Shown: piece after piece, positions 59,205-64,000 of the stretch
How the letters are laid out: each line of letters starts with the position of its first letter
Position numbering within the stretch: the stretch's first letter is position 1
Source of the DNA: Enterobacter sp. R4-368
Lineage (GTDB): Bacteria; Pseudomonadota; Gammaproteobacteria; Enterobacterales; Enterobacteriaceae
Assembly (NCBI RefSeq): GCF_000410515.1
Contig: NC_021500.1
Span: forward strand, 1,488,001-1,552,000
Length of the DNA stretch: 64,000 nucleotides
Reading direction: 5' to 3'
The notes under the pieces: model-generated
Told to the model about the DNA's origin: nothing
Databases searched by the model: none
What the model saw: the letters and a program-made list of their open reading frames with translations, nothing else
Made by a program: the position numbers and the translations under genes

Positions 59205-59540
59205 CAATGCCCGCGTCTGCGCGATAAATCGGTGCTTTGCACTACGCTCACTTCCCGAGTGCGTGCCTGCGGTCAGCTCGACTCGTGATTACTTGCCCCT
59301 TCGGAGTCAGCGCAAGCGCTGTTCAGAATGGCTCCCAGGGCAATTTTGTCCGTGGCTCGATTCGCCTCTGGCCGCCATCCATGGCGTCCAGACCTTATCA
59401 CTCACTCTTCGGTTCGCCGATTTCAGCGGAACGCGACCCATCGCGATTGAATTCCGCCCGGACAGAAAGAGCGAGCGGCTTCCTTCAAAAACAACTCAAC
59501 AAGCGACAACCCGATTATCGACGGTTCGCAGACACAAACA
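59205..59540. other. 336-bp unexplained stretch between hemF and maeB
   Basis: GC-balanced DNA with small hairpins read on the minus strand (GCCATGGATGGC; CAGCGCTTGCGCTG) and no recognisable gene on either strand. The eut operon sits between hemF and maeB in E. coli but is missing here, so this may be a deletion scar, a repeated element or the maeB 3' untranslated region. Short frames exist but have no credible product. Confidence 0.4.
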
Positions 59541-61820
59541 TTACAGCGGCTGCGTTTGCGCCTCCACCACCGCCAGTGCAACCATATTGACGATACGCCG
59601 CACCGAGGCAATCGGTGTCAGCACATGGACCGGTTTCGCCACGCCCATCAGCACCGGCCCTACGGTCACCCCTTCCGAACTGGACACGCGCAGCAGGTTG
59701 TAGCTGATTCGCGCCGCTTCTACGTTTGGCATAATCAGGATATTCGCCGCCCCTTTCAGCGGGCTATCCGGCATACGTTCATGGCGGATACTCTCATCCA
59801 GCGCCGCGTCACCGTGCATTTCGCCATCAATCATTAACTCCGGCGCGCGTTCACGCACCAGCGCTAACGTATCGCGCATTTTCACCGCCGCAGGCGCGTT
59901 CGATGAACCAAACTGCGAATGCGAAAGCAGCGCCACGCGCGGTTCAATGCCGAAACGGCGTACCGTTTCCGCCGCCAGAATGGTGATCTCCGCCAGCTCT
60001 TCCGCGCTGGGATCCTCATTGACGTAAGTATCGGCGATAAAGGTGTTGCCGCTTGGCAGCAATAAAGCGTTCATCGCGCCTGCGACATGGACATTCTCGC
60101 GGTAGCCGAAGATCGGCTGCAGCACACCGAAATGCTCGTGATAATCACCGATGGTGCCACAAATCAGCGCGTCCGCTTCGCCACGATGCACCATGATCGC
60201 GCCAATAATGGTGGTGTTACCGATCACCGCGCGCTGCGCCTGCTCCTGCGTCACGCCGCGGCGTTTCATGATGTTGAAGTACTCCATCCAGTACTCTTTA
60301 AAGCGCGGATCGGACTCGTTATTGACGATTTCAAAATCCACATCCGGGCGGATTTGCAAACCAAGTTTCTGAATACGCATCTCAATGACGCTCGGACGGC
60401 CAATCAGAATCGGTTTTGCCAGCCCTAACGTCACCAGTTCCTGCGTGGCATGCAGTACACGCGGCTCCTCACCTTCTGCCAGCACTACGCGTTTCGGTGC
60501 GTTACGCGCCTGCGAGAAGATCGGCTTCATAAACAGATTGGTTTTGTAGACAAATTCAGTGAGCTTATCGACATAAGCATCGAAATCAGCGATAGGTCGC
60601 GTCGCCACGCCGGAATCCATGGCGGCTTTTGCCACCGCAGGCGCGATTTTGACAATCAGGCGCGGATCAAACGGTTTCGGGATCAGGTAATCCGGGCCAA
60701 AGCTGAGATCCTGGTCGCCATAGGCTGAAGCCACCACTTCGCTCTGCTCAGCATGTGCCAGTTCCGCGATAGCGTTAACTGCCGCCAGCTTCATCTCTTC
60801 GTTAATTGCCGTTGCGCCGACATCCAGCGCGCCACGGAAAATAAACGGGAAGCAAAGAACGTTGTTTACCTGGTTGGGGTAATCAGAACGGCCGGTGCAG
60901 ATAATGGCGTCCGGACGCACCGCTTTCGCCAGATCCGGCAGAATTTCCGGTTCCGGGTTCGCCAGCGCGAGGATCAGCGGCTGGCGCGCCATACCTTTCA
61001 CCATTTCCGGGGTCAGCACTTTCGGCCCGGAACAACCAAGGAAGATGTCCGAACCGGCAACCACATCCGCCAGCGTGCGTTTGCCGTCATCATCAACGGC
61101 ATAAGCGGCTTTGGTTTCCGCCATATTCGGTTCGCGGCCTTTGTAGATAACGCCTTTTGAGTCGCAGACCACAATGTTGTGTTTCTGCATGCCAAGCGCC
61201 ACCAGCAGGTTCATACAGGCAATCGCCGCTGCGCCCGCGCCGGAAACCACCATGCGCACATCGGAGAGGTTCTTCTCGACCACGCGCAGGCCGTTGAGAA
61301 TAGCGGCGGTGCTGATAATCGCCGTACCGTGCTGATCGTCGTGGAATACCGGAATATTCATGCGTTCGCGCAGCTTCGCTTCAATGTAGAAGCACTCCGG
61401 CGCTTTGATGTCTTCCAGGTTAATGCCGCCAAAGGTCGGTTCCAGCGCGGCCACAACATCAATCAGTTTGTCCGGATCGTGTTCATCCACTTCGATATCA
61501 AACACATCGATTCCGGCGAATTTTTTGAACAGTACGCCTTTGCCTTCCATCACGGGTTTACCGGCCAGTGCGCCAATATTGCCAAGGCCGAGTACCGCAG
61601 TACCGTTGGATACCACAGCGACCAGATTGCCGCGCGCGGTGTATTTGTAGGCTGCCAGCGGGTCTTTTTCGATCTCAAGACAAGGCGCGGCGACGCCAGG
61701 AGAGTAGGCCAGTGCCAGATCGCGCTGTGTTGCCAGCGGTTTTGTCGGGGAGACCTGAATCTTCCCCGGACGGGGGAATTCGTGAAAATCGAGGGCACTT
61801 TGTTTTAGTTGGTCGTCCAT
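59541..61820 (-). CDS. maeB: NADP-dependent malic enzyme (MaeB type) with phosphotransacetylase-like C terminus
   Basis: 759 residues as E. coli MaeB. The malic enzyme part (residues 1-~425) has the catalytic-Lys/Tyr region [31 protein letters not shown] and [14 protein letters not shown]. The C-terminal PTA_PTB domain (~430-759) has no transacetylase activity in E. coli and instead binds acetyl-CoA-type regulators. Makes pyruvate and NADPH from malate. Divergent from talA. Confidence 0.96.
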   Translation of the reverse strand: MDDQLKQSALDFHEFPRPGKIQVSPTKPLATQRDLALAYSPGVAAPCLEIEKDPLAAYKYTARGNLVAVVSNGTAVLGLGNIGALAGKPVMEGKGVLFKKFAGIDVFDIEVDEHDPDKLIDVVAALEPTFGGINLEDIKAPECFYIEAKLRERMNIPVFHDDQHGTAIISTAAILNGLRVVEKNLSDVRMVVSGAGAAAIACMNLLVALGMQKHNIVVCDSKGVIYKGREPNMAETKAAYAVDDDGKRTLADVVAGSDIFLGCSGPKVLTPEMVKGMARQPLILALANPEPEILPDLAKAVRPDAIICTGRSDYPNQVNNVLCFPFIFRGALDVGATAINEEMKLAAVNAIAELAHAEQSEVVASAYGDQDLSFGPDYLIPKPFDPRLIVKIAPAVAKAAMDSGVATRPIADFDAYVDKLTEFVYKTNLFMKPIFSQARNAPKRVVLAEGEEPRVLHATQELVTLGLAKPILIGRPSVIEMRIQKLGLQIRPDVDFEIVNNESDPRFKEYWMEYFNIMKRRGVTQEQAQRAVIGNTTIIGAIMVHRGEADALICGTIGDYHEHFGVLQPIFGYRENVHVAGAMNALLLPSGNTFIADTYVNEDPSAEELAEITILAAETVRRFGIEPRVALLSHSQFGSSNAPAAVKMRDTLALVRERAPELMIDGEMHGDAALDESIRHERMPDSPLKGAANILIMPNVEAARISYNLLRVSSSEGVTVGPVLMGVAKPVHVLTPIASVRRIVNMVALAVVEAQTQPL

Positions 61821-62100
61821 TTGAGGTTCCTTTCACGTTGTTTTCAGAGTGAAACGTGCGATGTCTATCCCAATGCGCCGCATAGTATGGCCTCTGTCGC
61901 CCGCATAAACTTTGAACATAGCCAAAATCTCGCCATGACATAAACAAAATTGTTATCAATTTATCGCAACTTTGTTACGTGCCGCAAAACGCAGGGCCCG
62001 GGCGCGTCTGCTATGCTTTTTTGTTATGCACCTCTCATCCTCACAAAAGTGCGACAGAAAGCACTCCAGTAATCCATTGCTTTTAAAGGAGTTATTTTTC

Positions 62101-63051
62101 ATGAATCACTTAGACGGCCTCAAACAATTCACTACCGTGGTGGCCGACAGCGGCGACATCGAATCCATTCGCCACTATCAGCCGGAAGATGCCACCACCA
62201 ACCCTTCCCTGCTGCTGAAGGCGGCCGGGCTGGCGCACTTCTCGCATCTGATTGACGATGCCATTGCCTACGGCAAAGCGCGTGGTAAAACCCAGGAGCA
62301 GCAAGTGGCAGAAGCCAGCGACAAACTGGCGGTCAATTTTGGTGCGGAAATTCTGAAAAGCATCCCGGGACGCGTCTCCACCGAGGTTGACGCCCGCCTC
62401 TCTTACGACAAAGAGAAGAGCATCGCCAAAGCGCGCCAGCTGGTGGCGTTGTACAAAGATCAGGGCATCGATAAGTCACGCATTTTGATCAAACTGGCGT
62501 CAACCTGGGAGGGGATCCGCGCGGCGGAAGAGCTGGAAAAAGAGGGGATCAACTGCAATCTGACGCTGCTGTTCTCGTTTGCCCAGGCGCGCGCCTGTGC
62601 CGAAGCGGGTGTGTTTTTGATTTCGCCTTTCGTTGGCCGTATTTACGACTGGTATAACGATCGCAAACCGCTCGACCCGTATGTGGTGGATGAAGATCCC
62701 GGCGTGAAGTCGGTGCGCAATATCTACGACTACTACAAACAACATCGCTATGAAACCATCGTGATGGGCGCAAGCTTCCGCCGCACCGAGCAGATCCTCG
62801 CGCTGGCGGGCTGTGACCGCCTGACTATCTCTCCGGCGTTGCTGAAAGAGCTACAGGCACAGGAAGGCATTGTTGAGCGCAAGCTGGTGCCATCGCGCCA
62901 AACCTTCCATCGCCCGGAACCGTTAACAGAAGCTGAATTCCGTTGGGAGCATAACCAGGATCCGATGGCCGTCGAAAAACTGGCCGACGGGATCCGTCAG
63001 TTCGCCGTTGATCAGCGCAGCCTTGAAGATCTGCTCGCCGCTAAACTTTAA
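62101..63051 (+). CDS. talA: Transaldolase A
   Basis: 316 residues as E. coli TalA. Schiff-base Lys in [19 protein letters not shown] near residue 132, N-terminal [14 protein letters not shown] and [13 protein letters not shown]. Transfers dihydroxyacetone in the pentose phosphate pathway. ATG at 62101 has an AAGGAG site; upstream frame not conserved. With tktB it forms a sigma-S-controlled pair in E. coli; spacing is 20 bp here. Confidence 0.96.
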   Translation: MNHLDGLKQFTTVVADSGDIESIRHYQPEDATTNPSLLLKAAGLAHFSHLIDDAIAYGKARGKTQEQQVAEASDKLAVNFGAEILKSIPGRVSTEVDARLSYDKEKSIAKARQLVALYKDQGIDKSRILIKLASTWEGIRAAEELEKEGINCNLTLLFSFAQARACAEAGVFLISPFVGRIYDWYNDRKPLDPYVVDEDPGVKSVRNIYDYYKQHRYETIVMGASFRRTEQILALAGCDRLTISPALLKELQAQEGIVERKLVPSRQTFHRPEPLTEAEFRWEHNQDPMAVEKLADGIRQFAVDQRSLEDLLAAKL

Positions 63052-63071
63052 CCTTTGCCATGGAGTGAATT

Positions 63072-64000
63072 ATGTCCCGTAGAGAGCTTGCAAACGCCGT
63101 TCGCGCCCTGAGTATGGACGCGGTGCAAAAAGCCAATTCTGGCCACCCTGGCGCCCCGATGGGGATGGCGGATATTGCCGAAGTGCTGTGGAATGATTTT
63201 CTGCGCCACAACCCGGCGGACCCCACCTGGTACGATCGCGACCGCTTTATCCTCTCTAACGGTCATGCCTCAATGCTGCTGTACAGCCTGCTGCACCTCA
63301 GTGGTTATGACCTGCCGCTTGAAGAGCTGAAAAACTTCCGCCAGCTCCACTCCAAAACCCCGGGCCACCCGGAGATCGGCTATACGCCGGGCGTGGAAAC
63401 CACCACCGGCCCGCTCGGGCAGGGGCTGGCGAACGCCGTCGGGCTGGCGATTGCCGAACGTACGCTGGCTGCGCAATTCAACCGGCCGGGGCATGACATT
63501 GTTGACCACTACACCTATGTGTTTATGGGCGATGGCTGCCTGATGGAAGGCATTTCCCATGAAGTCTGTTCGCTGGCGGGCACGCTCGGACTCGGCAAAC
63601 TGATCGGCTTTTACGATCACAACGGCATCTCCATTGATGGCGAGACCGAGGGCTGGTTTACCGATGACACCGCCAAACGCTTCGAAGCCTATAACTGGCA
63701 TGTGATTGGCGATATCGACGGGCATTCACCCGAGGCGGTGAAAAAAGCGATTGAAGAAGCGCAAAGCGTGAAAGATAAGCCGTCACTGATTATCTGCCGC
63801 ACGGTGATTGGTTTTGGCTCGCCGAACAAAGCCGGAAAAGAGGAGTCGCACGGCGCGGCGCTCGGTGAAGAAGAAGTGGCACTCACCCGGCAAAAACTCG
63901 GCTGGAAATACCCGGCTTTTGAAATCCCGAAAGAGATTTACCAGGCGTGGGATGCCCGCGAACGCGGGGCGAAACATCAGCATGAATGGAATGAGAAACT
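63072..64000 (+). CDS. tktB: Transketolase 2 (truncated at window end)
   Basis: First 309 residues of an expected ~667. TPP-binding N-terminal domain: [18 protein letters not shown] near residue 23, the [12 protein letters not shown] loop, and the Mg-TPP motif [13 protein letters not shown] near residue 154. Directly behind talA, the arrangement specific to tktB. Interconverts pentose and hexose phosphates. No break seen up to the window edge. Confidence 0.95.
   Translation, partial: MSRRELANAVRALSMDAVQKANSGHPGAPMGMADIAEVLWNDFLRHNPADPTWYDRDRFILSNGHASMLLYSLLHLSGYDLPLEELKNFRQLHSKTPGHPEIGYTPGVETTTGPLGQGLANAVGLAIAERTLAAQFNRPGHDIVDHYTYVFMGDGCLMEGISHEVCSLAGTLGLGKLIGFYDHNGISIDGETEGWFTDDTAKRFEAYNWHVIGDIDGHSPEAVKKAIEEAQSVKDKPSLIICRTVIGFGSPNKAGKEESHGAALGEEEVALTRQKLGWKYPAFEIPKEIYQAWDARERGAKHQHEWNEK

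Noticed and set aside
59237..59703. Two overlapping frames downstream of hemF
   Set aside because: Overlap the maeB end in antisense and have no domain or ribosome site.

Overview
The window is chromosomal DNA of an enterobacterium (Enterobacteriaceae). From about 35.5 kb to the end it follows the E. coli K-12 order gltX, three tRNA-Val, tRNA-Lys, yfeR, yfeH, ypeB, ligA, zipA, cysZ, cysK, ptsHI-crr, pdxK, cysM, cysAWTP, yfeX, yfeY, yfeZ, ypeA, amiA, hemF, maeB, talA, tktB. A ramR/romA-ramA locus plus this backbone suggests a Klebsiella, Enterobacter or Kosakonia relative rather than Escherichia. No insertion sequence, prophage or CRISPR array was seen.

Region 1 (1-10.6 kb) is regulators paired with transporters: ramA (cut by the window edge), romA and ramR with a RamR palindrome; a YjbR-family protein; an XRE/MmyB-type regulator divergent from a DHA2 efflux pump with an operator-like palindrome between them; a PhzF-family enzyme; a DMT exporter; a LacI-type regulator; pheP; and a DeoR-type regulator divergent from a VOC protein.

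Region 2 (10.6-21.7 kb) carries a chemoreceptor with a FliA promoter, a Nudix hydrolase, a PuuA-like glutamine-synthetase-family ligase with a possible coupled leader ORF, a RelB/RelE-type pair whose toxin gene has two in-frame TGA codons, an acetyltransferase and LysR regulator, and a probably iron-regulated YncE-like lipoprotein with a TonB-dependent receptor.

Region 3 (21.7-35.5 kb) is the most interesting stretch. It has a RyhB-type small RNA with its own promoter, Fur-like site and terminator; a four-gene SiaABCD-like phosphatase/kinase/c-di-GMP operon; a predicted 10-residue peptide gene between a palindrome and a terminator; a complete polar amino-acid ABC transporter with a divergent MocR regulator; ybdK; and a second chemoreceptor with a nitrate/nitrite-type sensor and a FliA promoter.

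Region 4 (35.5-64 kb) is conserved core: translation (gltX, tRNAs), replication and division (ligA, zipA), sulfate uptake and cysteine synthesis (cysZ, cysK, cysPTWA, cysM), the PTS general proteins (ptsHI-crr), pyridoxal kinase, cell-wall amidase and haem synthesis (amiA-hemF), malic enzyme, and transaldolase/transketolase. A FlxA-like gene with a third FliA promoter lies between tRNA-Lys and yfeR. Compared with E. coli, xapAB/xapR, ucpA-murQP and the eut operon are absent from their usual places.
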